From NCBI RefSeq assembly GCF_000321025.1, contig NZ_HE610718.1, forward strand, positions 642,600 through 706,599: a stretch of DNA of 64,000 nucleotides, given 5' to 3'. Position numbers and translations under genes: made by a program. Source of the DNA: Peptoniphilus senegalensis JC140 (GTDB taxonomy: Bacteria > Bacillota > Clostridia > Tissierellales > Peptoniphilaceae). The notes under the pieces are model-generated. The model had not been told where the DNA came from. It did no database searches and worked only from the letters and a program-made list of their open reading frames with translations. How positions within the stretch are numbered: position 1 is the stretch's first letter; every line of letters begins with the position of its first letter. Shown piece by piece: positions 1 to 9,875 of this stretch.

Positions 1-375
1 ACCGCTAAAAAATGAAATCTCAACATTTGGGAAAAGTTCATGATATCTTTTTAGTAATAATGGTATTAACAATTTAGATCTTGTAGTGCTCATACCCACA
101 GAAAAAGAACCTTTTCTTTCGTTAGAAAAATCCGAAATACTTTTCATAAGATTTTTTTCAATCAATTCTATATTATTTAAAGAATTAAAAACAACTTCCC
201 CTGCAGGTGTCAGATGCATATAAGGGTTTCTATGAAACAACTTTGTACCATATTCTTCTTCCATTCTTTTAATATGATCACTAACACATTGTTGAGTAAC
301 AAAAGCTCTTTTCGCAGCTTTACTTATACTTAAAGTTTCTGCAACTAACAAAAAAATTTTTTGGTTTTGAGTCAT
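1..375 (-). CDS. LysR family transcriptional regulator (N-terminal part, cut by window edge)
   Basis: The first 125 codons read toward the left window edge from an ATG at 373-375, and the rest of the gene lies outside. Residues 1-60 form the LysR-type winged helix-turn-helix: 'AETLSISKAAKRAFVTQQ' then 'LFHRNP' and 'HLTPAGE'. The start of the effector-binding domain follows ('GSFSVGMSTTR'). The gene is divergent from the DUF6282/TRAP operon, the usual arrangement for a LysR protein controlling its neighbour. It is therefore the likely regulator of that operon, responding to the imported substrate or its product. The substrate is unknown. Confidence 0.85.
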   Translation of the reverse strand, partial: MTQNQKIFLLVAETLSISKAAKRAFVTQQCVSDHIKRMEEEYGTKLFHRNPYMHLTPAGEVVFNSLNNIELIEKNLMKSISDFSNERKGSFSVGMSTTRSKLLIPLLLKRYHELFPNVEISFFSG

Positions 376-495
376 AAAACACCTCACAATAAAAATATTA
401 AACAAAATAGAAAACAACAATTATTTTATTGAATTAAATATTATACAATAAAAAATTTAATCATCTAGTATCATTATATCAATATAAAGCATAAC

Positions 496-538
496 AAAAC
501 AAGTTAAATATTGTTAATTTTAAAAATATACTTGTTTT
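496..538. promoter_or_regulatory. Inverted repeat in the LysR/DUF6282 divergent intergenic region
   Basis: AAAACAAGT at 496-504 and its exact complement ACTTGTTTT at 530-538 form a 9-bp inverted repeat. The centre-to-centre distance is 34 bp, about three helical turns. The location between a LysR gene and its divergent target suggests a LysR operator. The assignment to LysR is inferred. Confidence 0.4.
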
Positions 539-593
539 ATTTTTATAAAAAGGATTGCTAAAGTTAGTGTTAGATAAGGAGGTTTGAATTTGT

Positions 594-1445
594 ATGAAAA
601 ACTCAATAAAAGAATTTATTGAAGGTTCATTTGATTTACATATTCATTCAGCACCTTCTCATGTTAAAAGAACAATTGATGATATTGATTTAATTAAGAA
701 AGCAAGTACATATAAAATGGCAGGAGTTTTAATTAAAAATCATTATGAAGCAACAAGTGGAAGAGCTGAGTTAATAAATACACATTTTAATTTTTTTACA
801 AAAGCCTATGGAGGAGTTGTTTTAAATAGTACAGTTGGTGGAATTAATCCATATGCTTGTGAAAGTGCACTTAAAATGGGAGCGAAAATTGTATGGTTGC
901 CAACTAGAGATGCAGAGAATTCACTTAGATACGGAAATATGAAAGGTGATTTTTTTAACAGAGAAGGAATATCTGTTATTGATGATAAAGGGAAACTTAT
1001 TAAAAGCTTCAAAGAAGTTGTAGAAGTTGTTAAAAAATATGATGCAACTTTAGCTACAGGACACATTAGCCTAGAAGAGAGCTTAAAAGTATGTGATTAT
1101 GCCATTAGAAAAAATGTAAAAGTCATTTTAACTCATCCTGACTGGAGCAGAACTAAAATACCTATGGACATTCAAATTGACTTGGGTAAAAAAGGAGTTT
1201 TTATAGAAAAGGTATGGGCAAATTTGGATGATGGAGATTGTAGTTCAGATGAATTTTTAAAGGTAATGAATAAATTGGATTTTAACAATACATTTATTAC
1301 TACAGACAGAGGATATTACACAAAAAAGCCACCATTTGAATCTTTGGTAGATTGTATAGAATTTCTTATTGAAAAAGGAGTTGACGGTAGAAATATTGAA
1401 AAGATATTAAAAATAACGCCGAAAATTATAGTGGAAGGAGTATGA
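594..1445 (+). CDS. DUF6282-like predicted metal-dependent hydrolase (amidohydrolase-like)
   Basis: This 283-residue soluble protein resembles the DUF6282 family, whose function is unassigned. The residue pattern is that of a TIM-barrel metallohydrolase: H16-x-H18 in 'FDLHIHSAP', H157 in 'TGHIS', H181 in 'LTHPDW' and D238 in 'TTDRG'. An amidohydrolase or PHP-like fold is inferred from this. A strong AGGAGG ribosome site lies upstream. The stop overlaps the start of the TRAP binding protein (ATGA), so the two are translationally coupled. The enzyme probably acts on whatever the transporter imports. The substrate cannot be named. Confidence 0.7.
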   Translation: MKNSIKEFIEGSFDLHIHSAPSHVKRTIDDIDLIKKASTYKMAGVLIKNHYEATSGRAELINTHFNFFTKAYGGVVLNSTVGGINPYACESALKMGAKIVWLPTRDAENSLRYGNMKGDFFNREGISVIDDKGKLIKSFKEVVEVVKKYDATLATGHISLEESLKVCDYAIRKNVKVILTHPDWSRTKIPMDIQIDLGKKGVFIEKVWANLDDGDCSSDEFLKVMNKLDFNNTFITTDRGYYTKKPPFESLVDCIEFLIEKGVDGRNIEKILKITPKIIVEGV

Positions 1446-2443
1446 AAATGAAAAGAATAATAAAAATATCTTTAGTACTAATATGTTTTTTTATCTTAGT
1501 AGGGTGTTCGAAAAGAGATGATGGAAAAAAAGTTTTTCAAATTGGATTTACAACTGCACCAGTTGAAAATGATCCATACTATATTTTTGCAAAAACTTTT
1601 TCTGACATTGTAAAAGAAAAAACAAATGGAAGTATAGTAATAGACATAAAAGGATCTGGACAATTGGGTCAAGAAGGAGAAATGTTTACAGGAATGCAAA
1701 TAGGAACAACTGATATGGCTATAATGACAAATGCTTATATAAGTGGTTACATACCTCAAGCGGGACTTTTTGATTTACCTTTTATTTTCAAAGATGGAAA
1801 GGAAGCAGCTAAAGTTTTAAGTGGGAAACTTGGAAATGAAATATTAAAAGGATATGAAGAGTATGGTATAGAAGGTCTTGCTTATGGCGAAGGAGGATTT
1901 AGACATTTAGTAACTTTAAAAAATGAAGTAAAGAAACCTGAAGACTTTCATGGATTGAAGATAAGATGTATGGAAACAGATACTTATATAGCAACCTATC
2001 AAGAACTTGGTACGAACGCAGTGCCTATGGCATGGTCAGAAACAATAACTGGTTTGCAACAGGGAACTATAGACGGTTTAGATATACCAGTTAGTGTAAT
2101 TTATACAAATGGTTTTGCTGATATTGCAAAAGACTTAAATATGACAGGACATTTTTATTCTCCTTTGATTCTATGTGTTTCAAAAAGTGTTTATGATAAA
2201 TTAGATTCAAAAGAACAAAAGATTCTAAAAGAAGCTGCAATTGAAGCAGGAGAAGCTACAAGAAAAAATAATGCAAGCTTAGAACCTAATATGCTTGATG
2301 AGATGGAAGAAAAAGGCATGACAATTGTTCGAGATGTCGATAAAGAAGCTTTTCAAAAAGCTTTTAAAGATTTTTATGACAAGAGAGCTGAAGGAATAGG
2401 TAAAGAATATTTAGATGAATTAAGAAAAGAACTTAATTTCTAA
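1442..2443 (+). CDS. TRAP transporter substrate-binding protein, DctP family
   Basis: This 333-residue extracytoplasmic binding protein has a lipoprotein signal peptide with lipobox 'LVGC' (Cys22), so it should be anchored to the outer face of the membrane. The body has DctP features: 'QIGFTTAPVENDPYYIFAKTF' near the N-terminus and 'GLKIRCMETDTYIATYQELG' with the conserved binding arginine. It delivers a substrate, often a carboxylate, to the DctQ/DctM permease encoded immediately downstream. The start overlaps the previous stop. An in-frame ATG two codons later is an alternative start. Confidence 0.92.
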   Translation: MKMKRIIKISLVLICFFILVGCSKRDDGKKVFQIGFTTAPVENDPYYIFAKTFSDIVKEKTNGSIVIDIKGSGQLGQEGEMFTGMQIGTTDMAIMTNAYISGYIPQAGLFDLPFIFKDGKEAAKVLSGKLGNEILKGYEEYGIEGLAYGEGGFRHLVTLKNEVKKPEDFHGLKIRCMETDTYIATYQELGTNAVPMAWSETITGLQQGTIDGLDIPVSVIYTNGFADIAKDLNMTGHFYSPLILCVSKSVYDKLDSKEQKILKEAAIEAGEATRKNNASLEPNMLDEMEEKGMTIVRDVDKEAFQKAFKDFYDKRAEGIGKEYLDELRKELNF

Positions 2444-2457
2444 GAAAGGAGAAATTT

Positions 2458-2931
2458 ATGGAAAAAGCATACAATATTGTAACAAAAATTTTAAAGTTTG
2501 CAATAGTAATTGTTTTTAGTGTTTTAGTAGCATCTTGCGTTCTTCAAGTTTTTACTAGATTTGTTCTAAACTCTTCTTTATCTTGGACAGAAGAATTGGC
2601 TAGATATACTTTTATTTGGGCTAATATGCTTGGAGCAATTTTATGTACTAAGAATAAAAGTAATGCGACAGTAAGTGTAATAACGGATAACCTAAGTGCT
2701 AAAAATCAAGTTATATTAAGAAAAATTGTTAATGTACTATCCATATTAATAGGCCTGATACTTTTGCTTTATGGAACTAGAGTTGCATGGGCAGTTAGAA
2801 CTCAATTAAGTCCTGCACTTAGAATTAGCATGAGCTTTGTTTATGGCGCAGCACCTATATTTGGAGCATTGTTAATTTTTTATTGTGTGTATGATATGTG
2901 TTCTTCAAAAAATAATGAGGTGATCAAATGA
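2458..2931 (+). CDS. TRAP transporter small permease, DctQ family
   Basis: This 157-residue membrane protein has four predicted hydrophobic helices, at about residues 10-35, 48-65, 87-105 and 122-148. The 'SWTEELARYTFIWANMLG' segment is typical of DctQ. It pairs with the large permease encoded next; the two genes overlap by four bases. A GAAAGGAG ribosome site precedes the start. Confidence 0.9.
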   Translation: MEKAYNIVTKILKFAIVIVFSVLVASCVLQVFTRFVLNSSLSWTEELARYTFIWANMLGAILCTKNKSNATVSVITDNLSAKNQVILRKIVNVLSILIGLILLLYGTRVAWAVRTQLSPALRISMSFVYGAAPIFGALLIFYCVYDMCSSKNNEVIK

Positions 2932-4211
2932 TAGGTATAATGTTTATTGTAATGTTTGCTTTGATTTTTATTGGACTTCCAGTATATTTGTCAATCTTAG
3001 GATCAGGAAGTATGTTTTTAATAGCGACAGGAATAAAACCACTTTTGTTAGTTAGTCAAAGGATGACAACAGGGCTAGATTCTTTCCCGTTATTAGCCAT
3101 TCCTCTTTTTGTATTAGTGGGGGAATTAATGGATAGAGGAGGGATTTCTAAGAGAATGATAGACTGGGCAGATTCATTAATGGGATGGGTGCCTGGAGGT
3201 TTAGGAGTAGTAACAATTGTATCTTGTGCTATTTTTGCTGCTTTAACTGGATCTGGTCCAGCAACTGTAGCAGCTATTGGTTCAATAATGATACCATCAT
3301 TAACGAATACTGGATATGATAAAAAAACAGCAGCAGGCATGGTTGCGGCAGGTGGAGCTTTGGGACCTATAATTCCACCTAGTATCCCTATGATTATCTA
3401 TGGAGTTACTATGGGATTATCTATTCCTAAAATGTTTATTGCTGGTATTATTCCAGGAATAGTTATGATGCTATTACTAATATTCGTTAATTTTATTCTC
3501 ACAAAAAATAAACCAGAAATATTAAAAAATAGAGAAAAATTCAGCTTTAAAAGATTGTTAAAGAGTACATGGTCAGCATTAGGTGCGTTATTGTTACCGA
3601 TTATAATATTAGGAGGGATATACTCAGGTGTGTTTACCCCAACGGAAGCTGCTGCAGTGGGAGTTGTTTATGCCCTATTACTTGGATTTTTTATATATCG
3701 TGAAATACAAGTAAAAGATCTATCGGATGCATTACTTAAAGCTATGGAAACAGCTGCAATGGTTGGAATAATAATGGGTGCTGCAAATCTATTATCTTGG
3801 ATTATGTCAGTTAATAATTTTGGAGATATGGTAACTAATGCCTTAGGGTCATTTATAACTACTAAATATTCTTATTTAATTGTTTTAATGATATTATTGT
3901 TCTTTGTTGGAGCTTTGATGGATACAGTAGCAGCAATAATCATATTAGCACCAGTACTAGTTCCTTTTGGTATAGAACTTGGTATAGATCCACTTCACTT
4001 AGGAATGATATTTGTAATTAATTTGGTAATAGGATATGTTACTCCACCTTTTGGATATAATTTGTTTACAGCACAATCAATAACAGGATTAAAGTTCAAC
4101 GATATAGTTAAGGGTGTAATACCTTTCTTAATAATTGAACTAGTATCAGTACTATTATTTGCTTTTGTTCCAAATATAATTACATTTGTACCAAATATGT
4201 TGGGACTTTAA
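2928..4211 (+). CDS. TRAP transporter large permease, DctM family
   Basis: This 427-residue polytopic protein matches the DctM family. Hallmarks are 'AIPLFVLVGELMDRGGIS', the glycine-rich 'GSGPATVAAIGSIMIPSL', 'GGALGPIIPPSIPMIIYG' and 'TPTEAAAVGVVYALLLG'. It is the Na+-coupled translocation subunit of the TRAP system encoded with the two preceding genes. A Na+ gradient is plausibly available from the decarboxylase pump at 45 kb. The gene ends just before a terminator at 4234-4267. Confidence 0.93.
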   Translation: MIGIMFIVMFALIFIGLPVYLSILGSGSMFLIATGIKPLLLVSQRMTTGLDSFPLLAIPLFVLVGELMDRGGISKRMIDWADSLMGWVPGGLGVVTIVSCAIFAALTGSGPATVAAIGSIMIPSLTNTGYDKKTAAGMVAAGGALGPIIPPSIPMIIYGVTMGLSIPKMFIAGIIPGIVMMLLLIFVNFILTKNKPEILKNREKFSFKRLLKSTWSALGALLLPIIILGGIYSGVFTPTEAAAVGVVYALLLGFFIYREIQVKDLSDALLKAMETAAMVGIIMGAANLLSWIMSVNNFGDMVTNALGSFITTKYSYLIVLMILLFFVGALMDTVAAIIILAPVLVPFGIELGIDPLHLGMIFVINLVIGYVTPPFGYNLFTAQSITGLKFNDIVKGVIPFLIIELVSVLLFAFVPNIITFVPNMLGL

Positions 4212-4233
4212 AATTTAAAAAATTATCAATGGA

Positions 4234-4267
4234 AAAAGCCTCCAAGTTATATAACTTAGAGGCTTTT
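4234..4267. terminator. Bidirectional Rho-independent terminator
   Basis: AAAAGCCTC and AAGTTAT pair with ATAACTT and GAGGCTTTT in a long near-perfect palindrome between converging genes (dctM and the nitrilase-family gene). A-runs and T-runs flank both sides. Confidence 0.85.
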
Positions 4268-4281
4268 ATCTGTAAAAAATT

Positions 4282-5076
4282 TTAAAATTTTCTATTTCGT
4301 CTTGAGACTTCTAGGGGAAGTTTTTCTCTTTCTCTTTTTATTTTTTCGTTTTCTAATTTAACTATGGCAAGATTTTTTTCTTCGCCAAGGTCTACTTCAA
4401 TTTCTCCACCTGGTGCTACACATAGTGAGTGAGCGTAAGCGTTTTTTGAAAGTTCATGGTCTCTTGCTATTGCAGGGGAGACTATATAGCATTGTGTGTC
4501 AACAGCTCTAGCTTGGTTTAATAAGTGGAAGTGTCTTTCTCCAGTCTTTTTCATAAAAGTTGATGGCACAAAGATAACCTCTGCACCAAAATCACGAAAA
4601 CTTTGGAAGAGTTCAGGAAATCGGAGGTCAAAACAAATTGCGAGACCAAAGATTCCGTATTCTGTTTCGAAAACGCCAAGAGATTTGCCAGCGGAAATTG
4701 TGTCAGACTCCTTGTAGTCTTCAATGTCAAAGAGATTTATTTTTGAATATCTGTAAATTTCATTGCCACTTTTGTCAAAGACATAGGAGCGATTGTAAAT
4801 TTTATCGCCAGACTTAATTGGTATTGAGCCGCCAATTAAGTAGACGCCATTTTCTTTTGCAACTTGGCTCATTTTTTTGTAAGTCTCGCCAAAATCTTCT
4901 TCTGCAAATTTTGTGAAATAAGAATTTTGGTAGGGGCAGTTCCACATTTCTGGAAGACAAACTACATCAGCACCTTCCTTTTTTGCACGAGACACATATT
5001 CTTCCATTGTCTTTAAGTTTTTATTTTTATCGCCAGTGGCTGGCAACTGAATTATTCCTACATTAAAATCTTTCAT
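4282..5076 (-). CDS. Carbon-nitrogen hydrolase (nitrilase superfamily, omega-amidase-like)
   Basis: This 264-residue cytosolic hydrolase carries the complete nitrilase-superfamily triad: E43 in 'LPEMWNCPY', K112 in 'YSKINLFD' and C148 in 'AICFDLRFPEL'. The 'CPY' and 'DLRFPELF' contexts resemble omega-amidases that deaminate alpha-ketoglutaramate or ketosuccinamate. That specificity would suit a glutamate/glutamine fermenter, but it is inferred. The gene follows uppP by 7 bp on the same strand, so the two are probably co-transcribed. Confidence 0.87.
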   Translation of the reverse strand: MKDFNVGIIQLPATGDKNKNLKTMEEYVSRAKKEGADVVCLPEMWNCPYQNSYFTKFAEEDFGETYKKMSQVAKENGVYLIGGSIPIKSGDKIYNRSYVFDKSGNEIYRYSKINLFDIEDYKESDTISAGKSLGVFETEYGIFGLAICFDLRFPELFQSFRDFGAEVIFVPSTFMKKTGERHFHLLNQARAVDTQCYIVSPAIARDHELSKNAYAHSLCVAPGGEIEVDLGEEKNLAIVKLENEKIKREREKLPLEVSRRNRKF

Positions 5077-5083
5077 TTTTACC

Positions 5084-5959
5084 TCAAATCATGTTAAAAA
5101 AGCCAAGGCATAGAACTACAAGTCCAAGGATTATTCTGTAATAACCAAAGGGAATAAAGTCATGTTCACGAACATAGCCAAGGAATTTTTTTATTACTAT
5201 TAATGCAACGATATACGAAATCACACCACCAAATAAAATCAAAAACCATTGCCAAGCTGTAAAGGAAAAGCCAATTTTAAAAATTTTAAGGGCAGTTGCA
5301 CCAAGCATAGTTGGGACTGCAAGATAGAAAGAAAATTTTGCAGAGCTTGTCCTTGAACAGCCAAGTAACATTGCACCGATAATTGTTGCAGCAGAGCGAG
5401 ATGTTCCTGGCACCATGGCAAGGCATTGGAAAAATCCAATTAAAAAGGCTGTTTTTAATGTTATCTCGTCTAAATTTTCATATTTAAAAACTTTATTTTT
5501 ATTATTTTTTTCCATGAAAATAATTACTAGGCCATAAAAAATCAGTGTAATAGAAACTGTAGTAGTATTAAAGAAGTGAGCGTCGATAAAGTCATCTAGC
5601 AAAAATCCAAAGAAAGCTGCGGGAAGAAATCCTACGATTATCTTTGCAATTAGTCTCATAGTTTCCATATCTCGGTACTTAAATTTTTCTTTAAAACTTA
5701 AACTTTCATAATTTTCTTCGCCAATTACTGGCACAATTTTGCCTTTTGCAATTGGATTTACATCGTAAAAATATAAATAAACAACAGCTAGTATTGCACC
5801 AAGCTGAATAATTACATTAAAGGCGTTGGAAAAAGCTTGTGGCTCAAGCTTTAGAAAAGTGTTAGCTATAATTAAATGTCCTGTAGAAGAAATTGGAAGA
5901 AACTCTGTAAGTCCCTCAATTATTCCAAGAAAAATTACTTTTATTAAATCTAAAATCAT
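5084..5959 (-). CDS. uppP: Undecaprenyl-diphosphatase
   Basis: This BacA/UppP-type membrane phosphatase recycles undecaprenyl pyrophosphate for cell-wall synthesis. Signature motifs are 'GIIEGLTEFLPISSTGHL' near the N-terminus, with the catalytic Glu-rich (E/Q)xxxE motif, and 'MVPGTSRSAATIIGAMLLG' (PGxSRSxxT). About eight hydrophobic helices are visible in 291 residues. The ATG at 5959 is chosen because it has a GGAGG site and gives the canonical N-terminus; the frame stays open 25 codons further upstream, but that extension is unlike the family. Confidence 0.95.
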   Translation of the reverse strand: MILDLIKVIFLGIIEGLTEFLPISSTGHLIIANTFLKLEPQAFSNAFNVIIQLGAILAVVYLYFYDVNPIAKGKIVPVIGEENYESLSFKEKFKYRDMETMRLIAKIIVGFLPAAFFGFLLDDFIDAHFFNTTTVSITLIFYGLVIIFMEKNNKNKVFKYENLDEITLKTAFLIGFFQCLAMVPGTSRSAATIIGAMLLGCSRTSSAKFSFYLAVPTMLGATALKIFKIGFSFTAWQWFLILFGGVISYIVALIVIKKFLGYVREHDFIPFGYYRIILGLVVLCLGFFNMI

Positions 5960-6012
5960 ATTTACCTCCAAATTTATCAAAGATATTATAACATTTGTGG
6001 CAAAAAAAATAA

Positions 6013-6041
6013 AAGGCTCTCGCCATAAAGACAAGAGCCTT
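6013..6041 (-). terminator. Terminator after dnaB
   Basis: AAGGCTCT/AGAGCCTT stem with a 13-nt loop. On the minus strand it is followed by a T-rich tract (TTTTATTTTTTTT). It lies between the dnaB stop and uppP, so uppP probably has its own promoter; an ATTATA at 5985-5990 reads TATAAT on the minus strand. Confidence 0.8.
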
Positions 6042-6048
6042 AAAAATT

Positions 6049-7419
6049 TTATTCACTTCTTTGTAAATTCAAAAATTTTGTGAATTCTTTCTTAAACATC
6101 AACTCAACTGTTCCCGTAGGTCCGTTTCTATGTTTTGCAATAATAACTTCGCCAATATTTGGCTTTTCTGATTCTTCCTTTGTGTAATATTCATCTCTGT
6201 ATAAAAACATTACTATGTCAGCGTCTTGTTCAATTGCACCGGATTCACGAAGATCTGACAAGATTGGTCTGTGGTCAGTTCTTAGCTCTGGTGCACGAGA
6301 AAGTTGAGAAAGTGCAATAACTGGCACTTCAAGTTCCTTGGCTATTGCCTTTAAATTTCTTGAGATGGCAGAAATTTCTTGTTGTCTTGATTCAGCTCTA
6401 GAGCTCATTTGCATAAGTTGGAGATAGTCTATTACTATTAAGTCAAGCCCTTTTTCCAATTTCATTCTTCTGCACTTTGCCTTTAATTCAAGAGGCGAGA
6501 TTCCAGCTGTATCATCAATTTCCATTTTTAAATTTGAGACAATAGGCATTGTATTAATTATTTTTGTCCACTCTTCTTCATTTAAGTTACCAGAAATAAC
6601 TTTTTGTAAATCTACATGGGCATTTGATGAAATAATTCTTTGGAAAAGTTGGTTCTTACTCATTTCAAGAGAAAAAACTGCTACAGAGGCTCCACCTCTT
6701 AGCGCTGCATTAGTGGCAATATTTACCATGAGGGCAGTTTTCCCCATAGAAGGCCTTGCTGCAAGAAGAATTAAGTCTGACTTTTGTAGACCAGAAATTT
6801 TCCTGTCAAGGTCCACAAATCCAGTAGTAAGTCCAGTTAAGGCATTAGGATTTTGTGCCTTCTTTTCCAAATCAGAAAAGGATTCAAGTGCAATATTTTT
6901 TATGTTTACAAGACCATTTTTTGTAGAGTCTTGCGTAATATCGAATACAGATTTTTCTGCAAGTTCAATTATAAGGTCTGCCTTTGCATCTGATGAATAG
7001 GCAGCAGAAATAATTTTGTCAGAGGCATTTATTAATTCTCTGAGGATTCCCTTTTCCTTAATAATTTTGCAGTAAGACCTTATATTTGATACAGCAGTAA
7101 CATTAGAAGATAAATCGGCAAGATAAGTTATGCCACCAACTTCTTCCAATGAGTCAGTTTTCTTCAGCTCTTCTGCAATTGTGATTACATCAGCAGGTTC
7201 GTTTCTGTTATAGATATTTAAGATTGCATCGTAAATTTTTCTGTGAGCGTCTTGATAAAAATCTTCTGTCCTTAAAATTTCAATTGATGCAGTGATAGCT
7301 TCCTTTGATAACATCATAGAGCCAAGGGCAGATTCCTCTGTCTCCAAGCTGTGAGGAGGCATTTTTAAATTTTCAACAGAATTTAGATTTAATTCGCCAT
7401 TTACATCCATATCAATCAA
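6049..7419 (-). CDS. dnaB: Replicative DNA helicase DnaB
   Basis: This 456-residue hexameric helicase unwinds DNA at the replication fork. It has the N-terminal primase-interaction domain ('[17 protein letters not shown]', residues 21-37) and a RecA-like motor. Walker A 'ARPSMGKT' is at 221-228, with '[11 protein letters not shown]' and '[11 protein letters not shown]...[17 protein letters not shown]' downstream. The first possible start is a TTG that overlaps the rplI stop; an ATG three codons in (7410) is an equally possible start. It is the last gene of the yybS-gdpP-rplI-dnaB operon, an order also found in Bacillus. Confidence 0.96.
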   Translation of the reverse strand: MIDMDVNGELNLNSVENLKMPPHSLETEESALGSMMLSKEAITASIEILRTEDFYQDAHRKIYDAILNIYNRNEPADVITIAEELKKTDSLEEVGGITYLADLSSNVTAVSNIRSYCKIIKEKGILRELINASDKIISAAYSSDAKADLIIELAEKSVFDITQDSTKNGLVNIKNIALESFSDLEKKAQNPNALTGLTTGFVDLDRKISGLQKSDLILLAARPSMGKTALMVNIATNAALRGGASVAVFSLEMSKNQLFQRIISSNAHVDLQKVISGNLNEEEWTKIINTMPIVSNLKMEIDDTAGISPLELKAKCRRMKLEKGLDLIVIDYLQLMQMSSRAESRQQEISAISRNLKAIAKELEVPVIALSQLSRAPELRTDHRPILSDLRESGAIEQDADIVMFLYRDEYYTKEESEKPNIGEVIIAKHRNGPTGTVELMFKKEFTKFLNLQRSE

Positions 7420-7865
7420 GATTCCGGTCTAACATTAACCTTTAAAGTTGCAGTCACGTCTGAGTATAATTTTATGTCGATATTTTTCATTCCAGCTTCT
7501 TTAATGTTTTCAGCTAAATCAATTTTTTTCTTGTCAACTTCAATTTTGTATTCGCTTTTTAAATTTTTTGCAATATCTTGTGATGTTATTGCACCAAAAA
7601 GTCTTCCGCCTTCGCCAGCTTTTGCCTTAATAGTTAAAGTTATTTCTTCGATTTTTTTCTTAACTTCATTAGCCTTTGCACGATTTTCCTTTTCTAACTT
7701 TTCTTCTTCAATTTTATTTTTCTTCCATGTCTCCATATTTTCTGGAGTAGCTTCAATGGCAACTCCTCTTGGAATTAAAAAGTTACGAGCATAGCCAGTC
7801 TTTGCGTTAACTATACTTCCTTTAGTGCCTAAGTTTTTGTCGTCTTTTAATAAAATTACTTTCAT
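7416..7865 (-). CDS. rplI: 50S ribosomal protein L9
   Basis: This 149-residue L9 binds 23S rRNA in the large subunit. The N-terminal domain '[34 protein letters not shown]' is diagnostic in pattern, followed by the long connecting helix and the C-terminal domain with '[14 protein letters not shown]'. The length is normal. It sits between gdpP (1-bp gap) and dnaB (overlap). Confidence 0.97.
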   Translation of the reverse strand: MKVILLKDDKNLGTKGSIVNAKTGYARNFLIPRGVAIEATPENMETWKKNKIEEEKLEKENRAKANEVKKKIEEITLTIKAKAGEGGRLFGAITSQDIAKNLKSEYKIEVDKKKIDLAENIKEAGMKNIDIKLYSDVTATLKVNVRPES

Positions 7866-7866
7866 C

Positions 7867-9864
7867 TTATTCCTCGTTTCTATTATCTTCTAAATATTCT
7901 TCAATAGCTTCTATTAAAATCTTTTCTGCTTTGTCTAAGTCTTCAGTATCAAGTTGTGCACCAGCCATATTTAAGTGTCCGCCGCCACCAATTTTTTCAA
8001 GTATTAGTTGAACTGAAACAACTTCTCCACGAGATCTGCCCGAAATGTGAGTTTTTCCATCCTTAATTGTGAGTACAAAAGATGCATCAATACCATTTAT
8101 ATCTAGTAGGGCATCGGCAGCTTGCGCCGCAACGAGGACAGAATTATTTGCCTCTTTTTCAAAACGAGATACAGCAATATTGTCGTGGATAATCTTTGTG
8201 TTGTGGATTACATCTGCTCTGTAAAGCAAGGTGTCTAAATCGTCTTGGAATAGCGCCTTAACTTTTATCATGTTGGCACCAGCTCTTTTTAAAACTGAAG
8301 CAGCTTCAAAAGTTCTCACACCAGTTTGGAAGGAGAAATTTTTTGTGTCTACAACAATTCCACTCATGAGAGCATCAGCTTCAAAGTGAGTCAAGTTTAA
8401 GTCATCAGACATATAAGTTAGCATTTCTGTTATAAGTTCACAAGTTGAAGAGGCATAGGGTTCTACATAACTCAGAACTGGATTTTCAACAAATTCCTTG
8501 CCACGTCTGTGGTGGTCTATTACAACTATTTGACCAGTCTTTTCTAAAAGTTCAGGACATTCTGTAAAGGAAGGCTTGTGGTTGTCCACCAAAATTATTA
8601 GAGAAGAGTGCTTTATCTTATTTAGAGCAGTTTCTCTTGAAATTACTTTTTCGTAAAGTTCGGGTTCTTCTTCCTTCATTCTGTCAATTAAATTATCAAT
8701 AGATGGATTGGACTTTTCAAGAACGATAAAGCCTTCTTTGTTTCTGTTTAAAGTTGCACGAAGGCAACCGATAGCAGCCCCAATAGCATCCATATCTGGA
8801 TTTTGATGACCCATGATGTAGACATTTTCGGATCTTTCAATAAGTTGCTTTAAGGCTTCGCCAATTACTCTTGCCTTAACCTTATTTCTCTTTTCAACAG
8901 CCTTTGACTTTCCGCCGAAGAACTCATAATTATCATCTACCTTTACAACAGCTTGGTCACCGCCACGACCTAGTGCTAGGTCAAGCGATGAGTCAGACTC
9001 AATATAGGCGTCTTTAAAGTTTAGTCCAAAGGAAGAAACCCCAATGGATAAAGTTATAGGAATTGAGTTTCCTTTGTTTAAATCTCTCAAGTCATCTAAG
9101 ATGTCAAACCTTTTATCTTTAATAGAATTTAAGGATTTAAAGTTCATGACAACAAGATATAAATCTTCGTCTACTTTTCTCACAAGAGCATCATATTCCT
9201 CAAAGTATTGAGAAATAGTTGAGTCAATCTCTGCAATTAAAAGAGGTCTAATTTCTGATGGAGCAGAGCTTACTGCCTCATCAAAATTGTCCACTTCAAT
9301 TTTTGCAATAATTGGATACTCAAGCTTGTATTTGTCCTTTAAATTTTTGTAGGCAGTGTCATCTACAAAGTAAAGTAAAACAGATTTGCCATCGCCCTTT
9401 TCAGATTTGTTGTCCACAACATTTGTGTAGACATTAAAAAATCTCTTGTTAATCTCTATGGGAAGTGTATTAGCTCCACTTCTATTTAAGATATTTGAGA
9501 CGTCAATATCCTTAACTAAATTTTCAAGGTCTCTGTCGATGACACTCTTTTCATCAAATAAACTAATAAAAGGAGTATTATACCAGAGAATTTTTGCCTT
9601 TTCGTCAGTAACTACAAGGGGAAAGGGCATATCAAAAATTGCTTTCTTAGTTAAAGAATCAAATTTTTCATTTAAGTTTTCAATGTGTTTAATAGTCTCC
9701 TCATTCTTATTATTGATCTCAGAATAAGTTATATAAAATACATAAGCCAAAGCTAAAGCTGAAATAAAACCAAGAATTGGTTTTAGTATCATTAAGATTA
9801 TAACTACTATAAGTCCAAAAATAAGATAGGGGAGAAAATCACTAATTTTGTATTTATCTTTCAT
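7867..9864 (-). CDS. gdpP: Cyclic-di-AMP phosphodiesterase GdpP (YybT-like)
   Basis: This 665-residue membrane phosphodiesterase lowers c-di-AMP. Domain order: two transmembrane helices (about 10-50), a PAS-like segment (about 70-170), a degenerate GGDEF domain (about 185-320), then DHH/DHHA1. Metal-binding motifs are visible: '[11 protein letters not shown]' near residue 350, 'VIDHHRRG' near 450, and '[10 protein letters not shown]' near 630. The GGDEF signature itself is not intact, as is usual for GdpP. Neighbours yybS upstream and rplI downstream match the conserved Firmicute order. Confidence 0.94.
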   Translation of the reverse strand: MKDKYKISDFLPYLIFGLIVVIILMILKPILGFISALALAYVFYITYSEINNKNEETIKHIENLNEKFDSLTKKAIFDMPFPLVVTDEKAKILWYNTPFISLFDEKSVIDRDLENLVKDIDVSNILNRSGANTLPIEINKRFFNVYTNVVDNKSEKGDGKSVLLYFVDDTAYKNLKDKYKLEYPIIAKIEVDNFDEAVSSAPSEIRPLLIAEIDSTISQYFEEYDALVRKVDEDLYLVVMNFKSLNSIKDKRFDILDDLRDLNKGNSIPITLSIGVSSFGLNFKDAYIESDSSLDLALGRGGDQAVVKVDDNYEFFGGKSKAVEKRNKVKARVIGEALKQLIERSENVYIMGHQNPDMDAIGAAIGCLRATLNRNKEGFIVLEKSNPSIDNLIDRMKEEEPELYEKVISRETALNKIKHSSLIILVDNHKPSFTECPELLEKTGQIVVIDHHRRGKEFVENPVLSYVEPYASSTCELITEMLTYMSDDLNLTHFEADALMSGIVVDTKNFSFQTGVRTFEAASVLKRAGANMIKVKALFQDDLDTLLYRADVIHNTKIIHDNIAVSRFEKEANNSVLVAAQAADALLDINGIDASFVLTIKDGKTHISGRSRGEVVSVQLILEKIGGGGHLNMAGAQLDTEDLDKAEKILIEAIEEYLEDNRNEE

Positions 9865-9875
9865 AGCATACCCAC

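Noticed and set aside
289..302. TTGTTGAGTAACAA palindrome resembling a Rex site
   Set aside because: It lies inside the LysR reading frame and has the wrong spacer length.
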